From NCBI GenBank assembly GCA_002013415.1, contig MAEX01000007.1:62001-126000 (forward strand): a stretch of DNA of 64,000 nt, given 5' to 3'. The position numbers and the translations under genes were made by a program. This DNA is from Mycobacterium sp. D16Q14. GTDB taxonomy: Bacteria > Actinomycetota > Actinomycetes > Mycobacteriales > Mycobacteriaceae. Positions 26,709 to 37,178 of the stretch are shown in pieces. The notes beneath the pieces are model-generated. The model had not been told where the DNA came from. It saw only the letters and a program-made list of their open reading frames with translations, and did no database searches. Positions within the stretch are counted from its first letter, which is position 1; every line of letters begins with the position of its first letter.

Positions 26709-27733
26709 TTCTCCACAATGCCAGAGTTCTCACCGGATTCGTCGGCCGATTCCTCCGCGGTGTCTGCCACCGGGTCTTTCGTGAGGTCTTCTTCCGCCGC
26801 TTCGGACTCTTGCGCGTCTTCCGCGACAGACGCCTCGGGAGATTCGTCGTCTGCGGGCTGCGCCGGGATGCCGCCCAGGGGCGCCGGGTCCTCGCGGCCC
26901 TTGGGAGCCAGCAGGATGTAGGCGATCGCGCCGAGGAACACCACCGTCGAGGTGAAGGAGTTGACCCGAATCCCGCCAAATTGCGTCGCCGGATCCACGC
27001 GCATCAACTCGACCCAGAAGCGTCCCACGCAGTACGCCGCGACGTACATCGCGAACAGACGTCCATGACCAATCTTGAAGCGCCGGTCGATGAAGATCAG
27101 CAGCGCGAAAACGAGGACGTTCCACAACAATTCGTAGAGAAAGGTGGGGTGCACGACCTGGGCGACCTCGCCGGTAGACACACCGTTGAGGTTGAGGACG
27201 TCAACGGTGCCGTCGGACGAACGGCGGTAGAACAGCTCCAGCCCCCACGGCATCGTGGTGGGGCCACCGGTGAGCTCCTGGTTGAAGTAGTTACCCAATC
27301 GACCGATTGCCTGGGCCAGCACGATTCCGGGCGCAATCGCGTCGCCGAACGCGGGCAGCGAAATTCCCCGGCGGCGGCAGGCAATCCAGGCACCGACACC
27401 TCCGAGGGCAACGGCGCCCCAGATGCCGAGACCGCCTTCCCAGACCGCTATCGCCTTGGCCAGTCCCTTACCGTGCGGGCCGAAGTAGGTCTGCCAGTCG
27501 GTCATCACGTGGTAAAGCCGTCCACCGACCAGCCCAAAAGGCACTGCCCACAACGCGATGTCGTAAATGACGCCACGTTCGCCGCCGCGTTGCTCCCATC
27601 GACGATCACCGATGACCAACGCGACGATGATGCCCGCGATGATGCACAGTGCGTAGGCGCGGATCGGGATCGGTCCCAGATGCCAGACCCCTTGGGGCGG
27701 GCTGGGGATGTATGCCAGATTCACGACTGTCAC
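26705..27733 (-). CDS. lgt: Prolipoprotein diacylglyceryl transferase
   Basis: 342 residues. Lgt moves diacylglycerol from phosphatidylglycerol to the lipobox cysteine of prolipoproteins at the membrane. Seen are IPIRAYALCIIAGIIVALVI, LVGGRLYHVMTDW, the Lgt signature AIGRLGNYFNQELTGGPTT, the catalytic-region HPTFLYELLWN, and GRLFAMYVAAYCVGRFWVEL. The last 65 residues form an acidic Glu/Asp/Ala tail typical of mycobacterial Lgt. The GTG at 27733 overlaps the trpA stop. Confidence 0.96.
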   Translation of the reverse strand: MTVVNLAYIPSPPQGVWHLGPIPIRAYALCIIAGIIVALVIGDRRWEQRGGERGVIYDIALWAVPFGLVGGRLYHVMTDWQTYFGPHGKGLAKAIAVWEGGLGIWGAVALGGVGAWIACRRRGISLPAFGDAIAPGIVLAQAIGRLGNYFNQELTGGPTTMPWGLELFYRRSSDGTVDVLNLNGVSTGEVAQVVHPTFLYELLWNVLVFALLIFIDRRFKIGHGRLFAMYVAAYCVGRFWVELMRVDPATQFGGIRVNSFTSTVVFLGAIAYILLAPKGREDPAPLGGIPAQPADDESPEASVAEDAQESEAAEEDLTKDPVADTAEESADESGENSGIVEK

Positions 27734-28548
27734 AGTGTTGTCCTTGTTGTCCCCGAGCCGATGCCCTGGCGCACTCCGGTAGCCAATTCTTCAGTCAGGG
27801 TACGCACGGCGGTTGCACCATGCGGAGCGGCCGCCACCAGGGCCGAGCCGACGATCACACCGTCGGCGTACGCGGCTATCTCGGCTGCTTGCGCGCCGGA
27901 CCGCACGCCAAGGCCGACACCCACGGGGATATCGGAGACTTCGCGAACCCTGCTGACCAGGGCGGGAGCGGCGTTCGAGACCGCATCGCGGGCGCCGGTG
28001 ACGCCCATCGTGGAGGCTGCGTAGACGAATCCCCGGCATGCGCCGATCGTCATCGCCAGCCTCTCCGGCGTGGATGAGGGCGCGACCAGGAAGATGCGAT
28101 CGAGGTCATGCGCATCCGAGGCAGCGATCCAATCCTGCGCCTCGTCGGGGATCAGATCGGGAGTAATGATCCCGAGGCCCCCCGCCGCCGCGAGGTCACG
28201 CGAGAACGCGTCAACTCCGTACCGCAGCACCGGATTCCAGTACGACATCACAACGGCGTGCCCGCCTGCCTCGGTAATGGCACGGACCGTGGTGAAGACG
28301 TCGGCCACCCGAACTCCGTGGGTGAGCGCGGTTTCCGCGGCGGCCGCGATCATCGGGCCGTCCATCATCGGGTCCGAGTAGGCAATCCCGACCTCGATGA
28401 TGTCGCACCCACCCCGCACCAGCGTGGTCATGAGTTCGATCGAGGTGTCCAGATCGGGATACCCATTGGGTAGGTACCCGATCAACGCGGCGCGCCCCTC
28501 GGCGCGGCACGTGTCGAAGACTTCGGTCAGGCGGCCGGGCTGCGTCAT
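27730..28548 (-). CDS. trpA: Tryptophan synthase alpha subunit
   Basis: 272 residues. It cleaves indole-3-glycerol phosphate and passes indole to TrpB. The catalytic Glu and Asp are in [28 protein letters not shown] and [15 protein letters not shown] line the phosphate site. The ATG at 28548 overlaps the trpB stop (ATGA), so the frame extension to 28599 is not used. The stop overlaps lgt by 4 bases. Confidence 0.96.
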   Translation of the reverse strand: MTQPGRLTEVFDTCRAEGRAALIGYLPNGYPDLDTSIELMTTLVRGGCDIIEVGIAYSDPMMDGPMIAAAAETALTHGVRVADVFTTVRAITEAGGHAVVMSYWNPVLRYGVDAFSRDLAAAGGLGIITPDLIPDEAQDWIAASDAHDLDRIFLVAPSSTPERLAMTIGACRGFVYAASTMGVTGARDAVSNAAPALVSRVREVSDIPVGVGLGVRSGAQAAEIAAYADGVIVGSALVAAAPHGATAVRTLTEELATGVRQGIGSGTTRTTL

Positions 28549-29921
28549 GGCCTCGTTCCATCCTGGTCGGTGCCGTTCTTGTCCAAGAGGTCGAACCACT
28601 TGGCCGCGGTCTCCACGTCCTTGTCGCCGCGACCCGACAGGTTCACCATGATGAGCGCACCTTCTCCCAACTCGGCTCCGAGTTTCAGTGCGCCGGCGAC
28701 CGCATGCGCCGATTCGATCGCCGGAATGATCCCCTCAGCGCGAGAGAGCAGCAGGAAGGCGTCCATGGCCTCGCTGTCGGTGACCGGACGGTAGTCCGCA
28801 CGGCCGGTTTCGCGCAGCCAGGCGTGTTCGGGACCCACCCCTGGGTAGTCCAGACCCGCTGAAATCGAATGCGATTCTATGGTTTGACCGTCTTCGTCCT
28901 GCAGCAGATAGGAGTAGGAACCTTGGAAGGCGCCCGGCGTCCCGCCGGTGAATGTGGCGGCGTGCCTTCCGGTTTCGACACCGTCGCCGGCGGCCTCGTA
29001 TCCGATCAAGCGGACTGCCGGGTCGTCGATGAAGGCATGAAAGAGACCGATCGCGTTCGAGCCGCCGCCGACGCAGGCCACCACAGCGTCCGGCAATCTG
29101 CCCACCTGATCCAGTACCTGCGCCCGCGCCTCCATACCGATGATGCGCTGGAAATCACGGACCATCACCGGGAAGGGATGGGGGCCGGCGGCGGTACCGA
29201 AGCAGTAGTACGTGTTGTGCGCATTGGTCACCCAATCGCGCATGGCGTCGTTGATGGCGTCCTTGAGGGTTTTCGACCCCGACTCCACGGACACCACCGT
29301 CGATCCCAACAGCCGCATCCGCGCGACGTTAAGCGCCTGGCGCGCCGTATCGACGGCCCCCATGTAGATCACACATTCGATACCCAGAAGCGCACATGCG
29401 GTGGCGGTGGCGACGCCGTGCTGCCCCGCCCCAGTTTCCGCGATGACACGGGTCTTGCCCATCCTCTTGGCCAGGAGAACCTGACCGAGAACGTTGTTGA
29501 TCTTGTGAGAACCAGTGTGGTTCAGGTCTTCTCGCTTGAGCAGGATTCGCGCACCGCCCGCATGGGTACTGAGACGTTCGGCCTCGTACAACGGCGACGG
29601 GCGGCCCACGTAATGCGTCTGCAACCGGTCGAGCTCGTCAAGGAAGGAGCGGTCGGATCTGACCTTCTCGTACGCGGCGGTGACTTCCTCGATGACGGCC
29701 ATGAGCGCCTCGGCCACGTAACGGCCGCCATACGGACCGAAATGTCCTCGACCATCGGGATCATGTGCGGTGGTCTCGGCGATCGCAGCGCTCATCTGCG
29801 GTAGGCCGGTGTTCTTCATGTTGGATGAGCCGCTTGCGCGAAGACCGTCAGACTTGGATGAGCCGCTTGCGCGAAGACCGTCAGACTTGGATGAGCCGCT
29901 TGCGCGAAGACCGTCAGACAT
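28545..29921 (-). CDS. trpB: Tryptophan synthase beta subunit with N-terminal tripeptide-repeat block
   Basis: 458 residues, about 35 longer than usual at the N-terminus. The core begins near residue 35 (MKNTGLPQ...) and has [15 protein letters not shown], the PLP lysine in [49 protein letters not shown] and [14 protein letters not shown]. It condenses indole and serine. Residues 2-34 are three tandem copies of [11 protein letters not shown], encoded by nearly identical 33-bp DNA units that supply the first ATG at 29921. The native start is probably the ATG at 29819. The TrpC gene ends 3 bases upstream. Confidence 0.95.
   Translation of the reverse strand: MSDGLRASGSSKSDGLRASGSSKSDGLRASGSSNMKNTGLPQMSAAIAETTAHDPDGRGHFGPYGGRYVAEALMAVIEEVTAAYEKVRSDRSFLDELDRLQTHYVGRPSPLYEAERLSTHAGGARILLKREDLNHTGSHKINNVLGQVLLAKRMGKTRVIAETGAGQHGVATATACALLGIECVIYMGAVDTARQALNVARMRLLGSTVVSVESGSKTLKDAINDAMRDWVTNAHNTYYCFGTAAGPHPFPVMVRDFQRIIGMEARAQVLDQVGRLPDAVVACVGGGSNAIGLFHAFIDDPAVRLIGYEAAGDGVETGRHAATFTGGTPGAFQGSYSYLLQDEDGQTIESHSISAGLDYPGVGPEHAWLRETGRADYRPVTDSEAMDAFLLLSRAEGIIPAIESAHAVAGALKLGAELGEGALIMVNLSGRGDKDVETAAKWFDLLDKNGTDQDGTRP
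29820..29918 (-). repeat. Three tandem 33-bp translated repeats in trpB
   Basis: Three back-to-back units, minus strand 29918-29886, 29885-29853 and 29852-29820. They are identical apart from one base in the last codon (AAG to AAC). Each encodes [11 protein letters not shown] (last unit ends N). The unit core on the minus strand is CTTCGCGCAAGCGGCTCAT. The block lies exactly between an ATG at 29921 and the probable ancestral trpB ATG at 29819, so it lengthens the protein without breaking the frame. Single related units occur at the starts of bioF and hisD in this window. Confidence 0.92.
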
Positions 29922-29924
29922 CGA

Positions 29925-30743
29925 CTAGCGAGCCGGTTTGGGGCAGGACGGGTGCGTACCCGCAGTCACCAAATCAGCGACGGCTCCCCGCGGATCGCCA
30001 CTGGTCACCAATCCCTCACCGACCAGGACGGCGTCGGCACCGGCACCGGCGTAGGCCAGCAGATCGGCGGTCCCGCGAATGCCGGACTCGGCGATACGGA
30101 TCACGCCGCTGGGCAGTCCGGGTGCGATACGCGAGAAGCAATCCCGGTCAATCTCAAGAGTTTTCAGATCGCGCGCGTTGACACCGATGACGGAGGCGCC
30201 GGCAGACAGCGCACGATCGGCCTCTTCCTCGGTGTGTACTTCAACCAGCGCGGTCATCCCGAGCGACTCGGTGCGGTCGAGGAGAGAAACAAGTGTGTTC
30301 TGTTCGAGGGCCGCGACGATCAGCAGGATCAGGTCGGCGCCATGGGCGCGCGCCTCGTGAATCTGATACGGACCAACCACGAAGTCCTTGCGCAGCACCG
30401 GAACTGATACGGCAGCACGTACCGAGTCGAGATCATCGAGGCTTCCATGGAACCGCCGGCCCTCGGTGAGCACGCTGATGATCCGAGCTCCGCCGTCCTC
30501 ATAGGCTTTCGCGAGCTCGGCGGGATCGCTGATATCTGCGAGCGCACCACGCGACGGGCTGGCCCGCTTGACCTCGGCGATCACGGCGATACCCGGCACC
30601 CGCAGGGCGGCCATGACATCGAGTGGCTTGGGCGCGGCCTTGGCCGCCGCCTTGACCGTGGCGAGATCGACAACGGCTTCGCGAGCCGCGACGTCAGCGC
30701 GCACGCCATCGAGGATCGAATCGAGTACGGTTCCCGAACTCAT
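29925..30743 (-). CDS. trpC: Indole-3-glycerol-phosphate synthase
   Basis: 272 residues, a TIM barrel that closes the indole ring from CdRP. Visible are [20 protein letters not shown] with the catalytic Lys/Glu region, [65 protein letters not shown] and [20 protein letters not shown]. It is followed after 3 bases by trpB. The upstream 93-base gap to the TIGR02234 gene has AAGAAGGG before the ATG and might hold an internal promoter; nothing firmer can be said. Confidence 0.96.
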   Translation of the reverse strand: MSSGTVLDSILDGVRADVAAREAVVDLATVKAAAKAAPKPLDVMAALRVPGIAVIAEVKRASPSRGALADISDPAELAKAYEDGGARIISVLTEGRRFHGSLDDLDSVRAAVSVPVLRKDFVVGPYQIHEARAHGADLILLIVAALEQNTLVSLLDRTESLGMTALVEVHTEEEADRALSAGASVIGVNARDLKTLEIDRDCFSRIAPGLPSGVIRIAESGIRGTADLLAYAGAGADAVLVGEGLVTSGDPRGAVADLVTAGTHPSCPKPAR

Positions 30744-30836
30744 GACCTCGACGATTCCCTTCTTGCGGCGCCCCCGCGCCTGCGCACTCGAACTTCACAG
30801 AGGGTAGCCGCTGTGGCGTCACACACGAAAACCGGG

Positions 30837-31469
30837 TCAGGTCGCGCCGGATGCACCCTCTGCCGGGCCGAGGGTGGGGTCGTTCCCGTCGTCCAGGCTG
30901 TCCCACATCACCCGCTCGCTCTGCGTCTTATCTCCCGGATCGGTGCCGTCAGTGCGCCGCGCGGCCGGGGTCTGGTACTTCGTGTCCACGGCTCCCCGTG
31001 CCGCCCGCAGGAGCGTAATGGCGGCCAGTACCGCCACGACGGCGGCAATGACCGTGGTCGTGGCTCCAGCGGAGAGCCGATCGGCACCGATCAAGGTGGA
31101 TACCGGAACGTTCTTGACCTCCGCCGCACGGGGTCCGACGTCGCGAATGGCCCAGAGGCTGACGCCCAGGTAGGCGGCGCCGGCCCCGATGATCGCCACG
31201 AGGACAGCCAAGATCCGCAGCGCCCATCCGCGGATCGCGAGGGTGGCGATGGCCGCCGCGACCAAGGCGACAGCCAGCGGAAACAGGGCGGCCGACCAAT
31301 CGGCGCCCGACACCAGAATCGTTCGGGGCTCCCCCAAACCGTCGAACGACCTCAGGCGGACCCAGGTGAGCTTCGAAGCCCCCCACAACCCGCCTACTGC
31401 GATCAGCAGCAGTCCGGCCCCCGTGAGGAGACGCTTCCGGCCCGAATTCCGCGGAGTCGGGTCAGACAT
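30837..31469 (-). CDS. TIGR02234-type Trp-operon membrane protein
   Basis: 210 residues from the ATG at 31469, 8 bases inside the end of trpE; the open frame to 31718 is a trpE shadow. Four hydrophobic segments: [60 protein letters not shown] and [21 protein letters not shown] hydrophilic C-terminal tail is conserved among homologues ([16 protein letters not shown]). The family is found almost only between trpE and trpC in actinobacteria and has no assigned activity; a role in tryptophan metabolism or transport is inferred from position. Confidence 0.85.
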   Translation of the reverse strand: MSDPTPRNSGRKRLLTGAGLLLIAVGGLWGASKLTWVRLRSFDGLGEPRTILVSGADWSAALFPLAVALVAAAIATLAIRGWALRILAVLVAIIGAGAAYLGVSLWAIRDVGPRAAEVKNVPVSTLIGADRLSAGATTTVIAAVVAVLAAITLLRAARGAVDTKYQTPAARRTDGTDPGDKTQSERVMWDSLDDGNDPTLGPAEGASGAT

Positions 31470-32997
31470 CCGCAGCGCCCGTGAGGGTTTCGGCGGCCGC
31501 GATCGCATTGAGCACCGCGGTGGCCTTGTTCCGGGCCTCGTTGTATTCGTACTCGCCCGTGGAGTCGGCCACCACGCCGCCGCCGGCCTGCACGTAGGCA
31601 CGACCGTCCTTGAACAGCGCCGTTCGGATCGCGATGGCGAAATCGGCATTTCCGGCGAAGTCCAGGTACCCCAGCACTCCCCCGTAGAGGCCGCGGCGAG
31701 TGAGCTCGACTTCCTCAATGAGCTCCATGGCGCGCACCTTTGGCGCGCCTGACAGCGTTCCCGCGGGGAAGCATGCGGTGATGGCGTCCAGTGCGGTCTT
31801 GCCGTCGGCGAGCAGTCCAGAAACCGTCGACACCAAATGCATGACGTGGCTGTAGCGCTCGATGTGGCTGTAATCGCTGACCTTCACGGTGCCCGGGGTA
31901 CAGACGCGTCCAAGATCGTTACGGCCCAGATCGACCAGCATGAGGTGCTCAGAGAGTTCCTTCTCGTCCGCGAGCAGATCCTTGGCCAGCAGGGTGTCTT
32001 CCTCGTCGGTGGCGCCACGCCAGCGCGTTCCGGCGATCGGATGGGTGGTGGCCACTCCGTCTTTGACCGTGACGAGCGCCTCCGGGCTCGATCCAACGAC
32101 CGAAAACGCGGTCCCACCCTCGGAATCCGGCGCGTGGAGCAGATACATATAGGGGCTGGGATTAGTGACCCGCAGAATCCGGTACACCTCCAGCGGGTCG
32201 ACATCGGTCTCCATTTCGAAGCGCATGCTCGGCACCACCTGAAATGCCTCACCTGCCTCGATCTCGCCAACCAGCTTGTCGACGATGGCGCTGTACTCCT
32301 CCACCGTGCGCTGGCTGCGATACGCGGGTGCCGGACGGTCGAAGTGGGCGACCGTGGAAGGCAGCGGCTGACTTAGGGCCGCCGTCATGACGTCCAGCCG
32401 CGCGACCGCGCCGTCATACGCCTCGGCCACACGTTCTGGGGTGTCATCCCAGTTGACCGCGTTCGCGATGAGCGTGATGGTGCCCTCGTGGTGGTCGACG
32501 GCCGCCATGTCGGTGGCGAGCAGGAGCAACAGATCCGGCAATCCCAGATCGTCGGTGGTCTGCTGCGGAAGTCGCTCCAGCCGGCGCACGATGTCGTAGG
32601 CCAAGAAGCCGACCATGCCTCCGGACAGCGGCGGGAGGTCTGACAGCGCCTCGCCTGCTAGCAGGTCCATCGTGGCCCGTAGCGCATCGAGAGGATCACC
32701 ACCGACGGGAGCCCCCTCGGGAGTGGCCCCCAGCCAGGCGGCGTGACCGTCCCGGACGGTCAGCGCCGAGGGTGATCCCGCACCGATGAACGACCAGCGC
32801 GACCATGACCGCCCGTTCTCGGCCGATTCGAGTAGGAAGGTGCCGGGGCGGTTGGCGCCCAGCTTGCGGTAGGCAGAGAGTGGAGTCTCGCTGTCGGCCA
32901 ATACTTTTCGGATCACCGGCACCACCCGATGCGCCGCCGCCAGGGCGTTGAACTCTTCCCTGGTCGTGGTCGCGGCGCCACTGACGGTGCTATGCAT
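31462..32997 (-). CDS. trpE: Anthranilate synthase component I
   Basis: 511 residues. It converts chorismate to anthranilate. The N-terminal regulatory domain has [20 protein letters not shown], containing the LLES motif that contributes to tryptophan feedback in TrpE. The catalytic domain has [62 protein letters not shown] and [14 protein letters not shown]. No trpG is next to it, as in other mycobacteria. The ATG at 32997 follows GGGAG. I looked for a tryptophan leader peptide in the 74-base gap upstream and saw none. Confidence 0.96.
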   Translation of the reverse strand: MHSTVSGAATTTREEFNALAAAHRVVPVIRKVLADSETPLSAYRKLGANRPGTFLLESAENGRSWSRWSFIGAGSPSALTVRDGHAAWLGATPEGAPVGGDPLDALRATMDLLAGEALSDLPPLSGGMVGFLAYDIVRRLERLPQQTTDDLGLPDLLLLLATDMAAVDHHEGTITLIANAVNWDDTPERVAEAYDGAVARLDVMTAALSQPLPSTVAHFDRPAPAYRSQRTVEEYSAIVDKLVGEIEAGEAFQVVPSMRFEMETDVDPLEVYRILRVTNPSPYMYLLHAPDSEGGTAFSVVGSSPEALVTVKDGVATTHPIAGTRWRGATDEEDTLLAKDLLADEKELSEHLMLVDLGRNDLGRVCTPGTVKVSDYSHIERYSHVMHLVSTVSGLLADGKTALDAITACFPAGTLSGAPKVRAMELIEEVELTRRGLYGGVLGYLDFAGNADFAIAIRTALFKDGRAYVQAGGGVVADSTGEYEYNEARNKATAVLNAIAAAETLTGAADV

Positions 32998-33071
32998 GGA
33001 AGATATTCTCCCAGACCCCCGCCAGCCGATTGGGTCGCGTTGCCGACGCGGGCGGGCCGGCCCTGATTGGC

Positions 33072-33563
33072 CTAGCCCTCGTAGGCCCGCAGGGACTCCA
33101 CCAGGCGCTCCAGTCCCCCCACGACGGCGTCGCGATCGTCGCCGAGTCCGGCCAGCGCCGCGGACTGGATAAGCAACCGCTCAGGAAAGTGCTCGTCAAC
33201 CACCGCGCGCCCGCTATCCGTCATGCTGATGATGACCGCTCGCCGATCATTGACGCTGGCCTCCCGAGTCACATATCCACGCTCCTCAAGTTTGCGTAGC
33301 GTTCGGCTCACCCACGCTTGTGACACACCAAGTTCTTCGGCGATGTGACGAGCGATGACGGGGCCTTTTCGATATCGCAGCACAATGAGAATGTCGTGCT
33401 CAGGCTCCGGGATGGAAGCGGATGTGCACAAGGGTTCGATCGCGCGGGCAAGGAGACCCGAGGCACGCTTCAACAAGCCGACGACTTCCATGGAGGCCGT
33501 GTCGAGATCGGGCCTGTTCTGCGACCAATCGCGCACAGTGACCGAACTCTCCTTGACCACCAT
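33072..33563 (-). CDS. MarR-family transcriptional regulator
   Basis: 163 residues with a central winged helix: [40 protein letters not shown] (recognition helix) and [20 protein letters not shown] (wing with the conserved DxR). It is divergent from the mmpS-mmpL pair across 361 bases, so it most likely represses that efflux operon and itself. It is a classical MarR and does not look like MmpR5 (Rv0678), the regulator of mmpS5-mmpL5. The inducer is unknown. The ATG at 33563 is the first in frame; a few in-frame GTGs follow. Confidence 0.85.
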   Translation of the reverse strand: MVVKESSVTVRDWSQNRPDLDTASMEVVGLLKRASGLLARAIEPLCTSASIPEPEHDILIVLRYRKGPVIARHIAEELGVSQAWVSRTLRKLEERGYVTREASVNDRRAVIISMTDSGRAVVDEHFPERLLIQSAALAGLGDDRDAVVGGLERLVESLRAYEG

Positions 33564-33709
33564 CGCGTCCCTTCTTGGACCCTCTCGACCGAGGGATGCC
33601 TACCTGGAAAAACACTTGCCGACCCAAGGCTATCGAACTCTGACCGCCCCACCCTGAAGCTCGGCAACATCCATGACAACCGGACTGGCGCGGTCTGCGT
33701 CACACTGAC

Positions 33710-33737
33710 TAGACACCAATTACTTAACTTATATAGT
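33710..33737 (+). promoter_or_regulatory. Candidate sigma-A promoter for mmpS-mmpL
   Basis: TAGACA (33710-33715) and TATAGT (33732-33737) are separated by 16 bases in an AT-rich island that stands out from the GC-rich surroundings, within the 361-base divergent gap. Each hexamer matches consensus at five of six positions. It would give a leader of about 180 bases before mmpS. A MarR operator is expected around here, but I found only weak dyad symmetry (TACT...AGTA). The rest of the gap shows no other clear element. Confidence 0.4.
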
Positions 33738-33924
33738 ATTCATCACGCATCCGTTCAGGACTTTGCCCGCGCTGTGACGAAAGATCCGTGAACGAGCGAC
33801 GTGGAACGTCGACGGGTCAATGATGACCGACACATTCTTGCAGTAAGACATCAGTAACGCCGCGAAGACGTACCGCCATGTTCGCATGCCCGAAGGCTGT
33901 ATCTAAGGACTGAAAGGGTTAGCC

Positions 33925-34368
33925 GTGAGCATCTCCAGGAGCCGTCGCGTACTCAATGAGGCCTGGTTGCCGCTCCTGTCCGTGGCGATACTCCTCACCG
34001 CAGGGCTGGCCATCAAGTTCGCACACGGGGTTTTCGGCTCGCAGGACCGCACACACAGCCCCGGAGGCAATTTCGCCGTCGTCCAATTCAATCCCAAGAA
34101 CATCGTCTACGAGGTGTTTGGCGACTACGGCGGTTGGGCTCGGGTGAGCTACTGGGACACCAACAACAGACCGGTCGATGTTCAGCCCACCGCGTTGCCG
34201 TGGACACATACGGAGACAACCGTCTTGACGACCGCGACCGGCGATATCACCGCACAGGTGGCGGGGCGAAATGTCGGCTGCCGCATTACCGTTGATGGAT
34301 TGGTGCGCTCGGAGCACACCGCAACCGGCGAGCACGCCGGTGTCTGGTGCCAGGTGCTGTCCGCATGA
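33925..34368 (+). CDS. mmpS: MmpS-family transport accessory protein
   Basis: 147 residues. One N-terminal helix (AWLPLLSVAILLTAGLAIKF) is followed by an extracytoplasmic beta-sandwich with VVQFNPKNIVYEVFGDYGGW, ARVSYWDTNNRPVDVQPTAL and a pair of cysteines (VGCRITVDGL, GVWCQVL). This is the MmpS pattern; the partner is the MmpL immediately downstream. The GTG at 33925 has AAAGGG 5 bases upstream. The stop overlaps the mmpL ATG by 4. Confidence 0.92.
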   Translation: MSISRSRRVLNEAWLPLLSVAILLTAGLAIKFAHGVFGSQDRTHSPGGNFAVVQFNPKNIVYEVFGDYGGWARVSYWDTNNRPVDVQPTALPWTHTETTVLTTATGDITAQVAGRNVGCRITVDGLVRSEHTATGEHAGVWCQVLSA

Positions 34369-37178
34369 GCGCACATTCCACACAGAAGCCGTGGTTCGCC
34401 AGGACGATTCGCAGGTTCTCCATACTTGTGGTGCTCGCCTGGGCCGCCTTCACCGTCGTGATCAACACCGTGGTCCCGCAGCTCGAACCCGTCACCGACG
34501 CCAACCAGGGTCCGCTGGTTCCGCTCGACGCACCGTCATCCAAGGCCCTGATTCACATTGGTGAATCGTTCCAGGAATCGGACAGCAACAGTCTGGCGAT
34601 GGTCATCCTGGAGGGTGATCACAAGCTCAACGATGCCGACCACGCGTTCTACAACACCCTGGCCAGCAAGCTGGAGAACGACAAGAAGCACGTCCAATAC
34701 GTGATGAATCTGTGGGGCCAGGGCACGACCGCGGCGGGCGTGCAGAGCTCCGATGGGCAGGCCGCCTACACCCTCGTGCGGGTCGCCGGCGACCAGGGTT
34801 CGACGGTCTCCGATGAATCCATCCGTGCCGTCCGCGAGCTGGTCGCCGAGGTCCAGCCCCCCAACGGGGTCAAGGTGTACGTTTCCGGCTCGGCCCCGCT
34901 ATCCACAGACATGCTTCAGGTGGGCAACCAAAGCATGATCCGCCTGATGTACGTGACAATCGCCATCATCACGGTGATGCTGCTTATCGTCTACCGATCC
35001 GTCGCCACCGCCCTGCTGACTCTGTTGGTGGTGATGGTCGAGTTGTCCTGTGGGCGTGGCGTTGTCGCGTTCCTCGCCTATCACAAGCTAATCGGGATCT
35101 CGGTCTTCGCGTCGAACATCCTGGTGTCGTTGATCCTCGGCGCTGGGACCGACTATGCGATCTTCTTGATCGGCAGATACCAAGAGGCGCGACACGCGGG
35201 CGAGGATCGGGAGACGGCGTATTACTCTGCGGTGAAAGGCGTCTCGCACGTCATCCTCGGCTCCGGCCTGGCCATCGCGGGTGCGACGTTCTGTCTTCAG
35301 TTCACGCGCCTCAACTACTTCAACACCATGGGCATCCCGTGCGCGGCGGCGACGCTCGTCGCGGTCGCGGCATCCCTCACCTTTGGGCCCGCGGTGCTGG
35401 CGCTGGGTAGCCGCTTCGGGGTCTTCGAACCGAAAGTCAAGGCAAGTGCCGGTATTTGGCGCAAGGTGGGCACCGTCACCGTGCGTTGGCCGGGCCGGAT
35501 TCTCGTGGTGAGCAGTGTTGTGGTGCTGATCGGATCGATCACGCTGCCGTCGTACCGTCCCAACTACAACGACCGGATATACATCGCCGACGACGTCCCG
35601 GCGAATCAGGGATATGCCGCGGCAGACAGGCACTTTCCCGTGAGCAAGCTCAACAGCGACATGCTCATGATCGAATCCGATCACGACATGCGTAACTCGA
35701 CGGACATGATCGCGTTGGACAAGGTGGCGCGCGAGGTGTTCCACACGCCCGGAGTCGCCATGATCCAGAGCGTCACCAGGCCACTGGGCACGCCTCTGGA
35801 GCATTCGTCCTTCACGTACACGATGGGGACCATGGGAACCAAGATCAATGAATTGGTCCCGTTTCTTACGGACCTCACTGATCGGTTCACCGACATGGCG
35901 GATATCACTGACCGGATGGCTACCCTGATGCGCCAACAGCAGGCGCTCACCGGGCAGCAAGCGGGCGCGGCGCATATCACCGTCAAGGGTGCGCAGGAGT
36001 TGAAGGACGTCACGGTGAGCATGCGGGACACCCTTGCCAATTTCGACGATCAGTTCCGGCCGCTGCGCAACTACTTCTACTGGGAACCGCACTGCGCGGA
36101 TATCCCGATGTGCTGGGCGATGAGGTCGCTGTTCGATATGACCGACCAGGTCGATTCGATGACCGATGCGGTGGACGACACCCTTAAGGCTGCGCTGATA
36201 CAGGACGCGGTCACTCCGCAATTGGTCGAGGTCATCGGCAAGAGTGCCGCCGAGCTGGACAACATGAGAAAGGTGGTGCTCACCGAGCAGAGCACCATGC
36301 GGCCGATGCTCACCCAGCTGAACGAGTTGGGCCGCCAGATGATGGACCTCGGACACGCATTCGATAGTTCCAAGAACGACGAGTTCTTCTACCTGCCACC
36401 GGAGGCCTTCGACAATCCGTACTTCCAGATCGACCTGAAGTACTTCGTCTCACCGGACGGGAAATCCGCCCGCTACATGATCTACCACGACGGTGAGGCA
36501 CTGAGCGAGGAAGGCATCCAGCACGCGCAGGCTTATCTGCCCGCCGCCAAGGAGGCGCTCAAAGGAACGACCCTGGCCGGATCGCGGGTCTATCTGGGCG
36601 GTGCGGCGGCGACGTACTGGGATATCCAGGACGCCACCAAGACCGATCTCCTGATTGCGGCGATCGCGGCGTTCGCACTGATATTCCTGGTCATGCTGTT
36701 GATCACCCGCAGCGTGGTGGCGGCACTGGTCATCGTCGGCACGGTGGCGTTTTCCTACTCGGGCGCCTTCGGCCTGTCCGTGCTGGTCTGGCAGCACTTC
36801 CTTGGGATACCACTGAGCTGGCTGAACCTGCCGATCACCTTCATCATCCTGGTGGCCGTGGGGTCGGACTACAACCTGTTGCTCATTTCCCGCTATCTGG
36901 AGGAAAGCAAGGCAGGGCTCAATACTGGTCTGATCCGTGCGGTGGCCAACTCCGGCAAGGTCGTCACCACCGCGGGCATCGTGTTCGCGACCACGATGAT
37001 GGCCATGCTGTCCAGCGATCTGCTGTCGGTGGGCCAGCTTGGCTCCATCATCGGCCTTGGCCTGCTGCTGGACACGCTCATCGTGCGATCATTCATCACA
37101 CCCGCCATTGCCCGGCTGCTCGGGCCGTTGTTCTGGTGGCCCCGGGTGATCCGGTCACGCCCGCTACCCGCCCGCTAA
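34365..37178 (+). CDS. mmpL: MmpL-family RND transporter
   Basis: 937 residues, an RND-fold transporter with two repeats of one plus five helices and two large periplasmic domains (about 45-185 and 400-750). The proton-relay Asp-Tyr pairs are seen in LGAGTDYAIFLIGRYQEARH and VAVGSDYNLLLISRYLEE. MmpLs export lipids, siderophores or drugs. The ATG at 34365 overlaps mmpS by 4 bases and is preferred over the 34347 in-frame codon. With the adjacent MarR this is a self-contained regulated efflux module lying between trpE and the bcp/HIT genes. The cargo cannot be predicted from sequence. Confidence 0.93.
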   Translation: MSAHSTQKPWFARTIRRFSILVVLAWAAFTVVINTVVPQLEPVTDANQGPLVPLDAPSSKALIHIGESFQESDSNSLAMVILEGDHKLNDADHAFYNTLASKLENDKKHVQYVMNLWGQGTTAAGVQSSDGQAAYTLVRVAGDQGSTVSDESIRAVRELVAEVQPPNGVKVYVSGSAPLSTDMLQVGNQSMIRLMYVTIAIITVMLLIVYRSVATALLTLLVVMVELSCGRGVVAFLAYHKLIGISVFASNILVSLILGAGTDYAIFLIGRYQEARHAGEDRETAYYSAVKGVSHVILGSGLAIAGATFCLQFTRLNYFNTMGIPCAAATLVAVAASLTFGPAVLALGSRFGVFEPKVKASAGIWRKVGTVTVRWPGRILVVSSVVVLIGSITLPSYRPNYNDRIYIADDVPANQGYAAADRHFPVSKLNSDMLMIESDHDMRNSTDMIALDKVAREVFHTPGVAMIQSVTRPLGTPLEHSSFTYTMGTMGTKINELVPFLTDLTDRFTDMADITDRMATLMRQQQALTGQQAGAAHITVKGAQELKDVTVSMRDTLANFDDQFRPLRNYFYWEPHCADIPMCWAMRSLFDMTDQVDSMTDAVDDTLKAALIQDAVTPQLVEVIGKSAAELDNMRKVVLTEQSTMRPMLTQLNELGRQMMDLGHAFDSSKNDEFFYLPPEAFDNPYFQIDLKYFVSPDGKSARYMIYHDGEALSEEGIQHAQAYLPAAKEALKGTTLAGSRVYLGGAAATYWDIQDATKTDLLIAAIAAFALIFLVMLLITRSVVAALVIVGTVAFSYSGAFGLSVLVWQHFLGIPLSWLNLPITFIILVAVGSDYNLLLISRYLEESKAGLNTGLIRAVANSGKVVTTAGIVFATTMMAMLSSDLLSVGQLGSIIGLGLLLDTLIVRSFITPAIARLLGPLFWWPRVIRSRPLPAR

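Noticed and set aside
32998..33071. Tryptophan attenuator before trpE
   Set aside because: The 74-base gap has no short ORF with Trp codons and no paired alternative hairpins that I could find.
33072..33563. MarR gene as the MmpR5 (Rv0678) orthologue
   Set aside because: The sequence is a classical MarR winged helix and does not share the MmpR5 pattern; only the divergent layout is alike.
35088..36356. 422-codon minus-strand ORF within mmpL
   Set aside because: mmpL is intact on the plus strand; the antisense frame has no recognisable domain.
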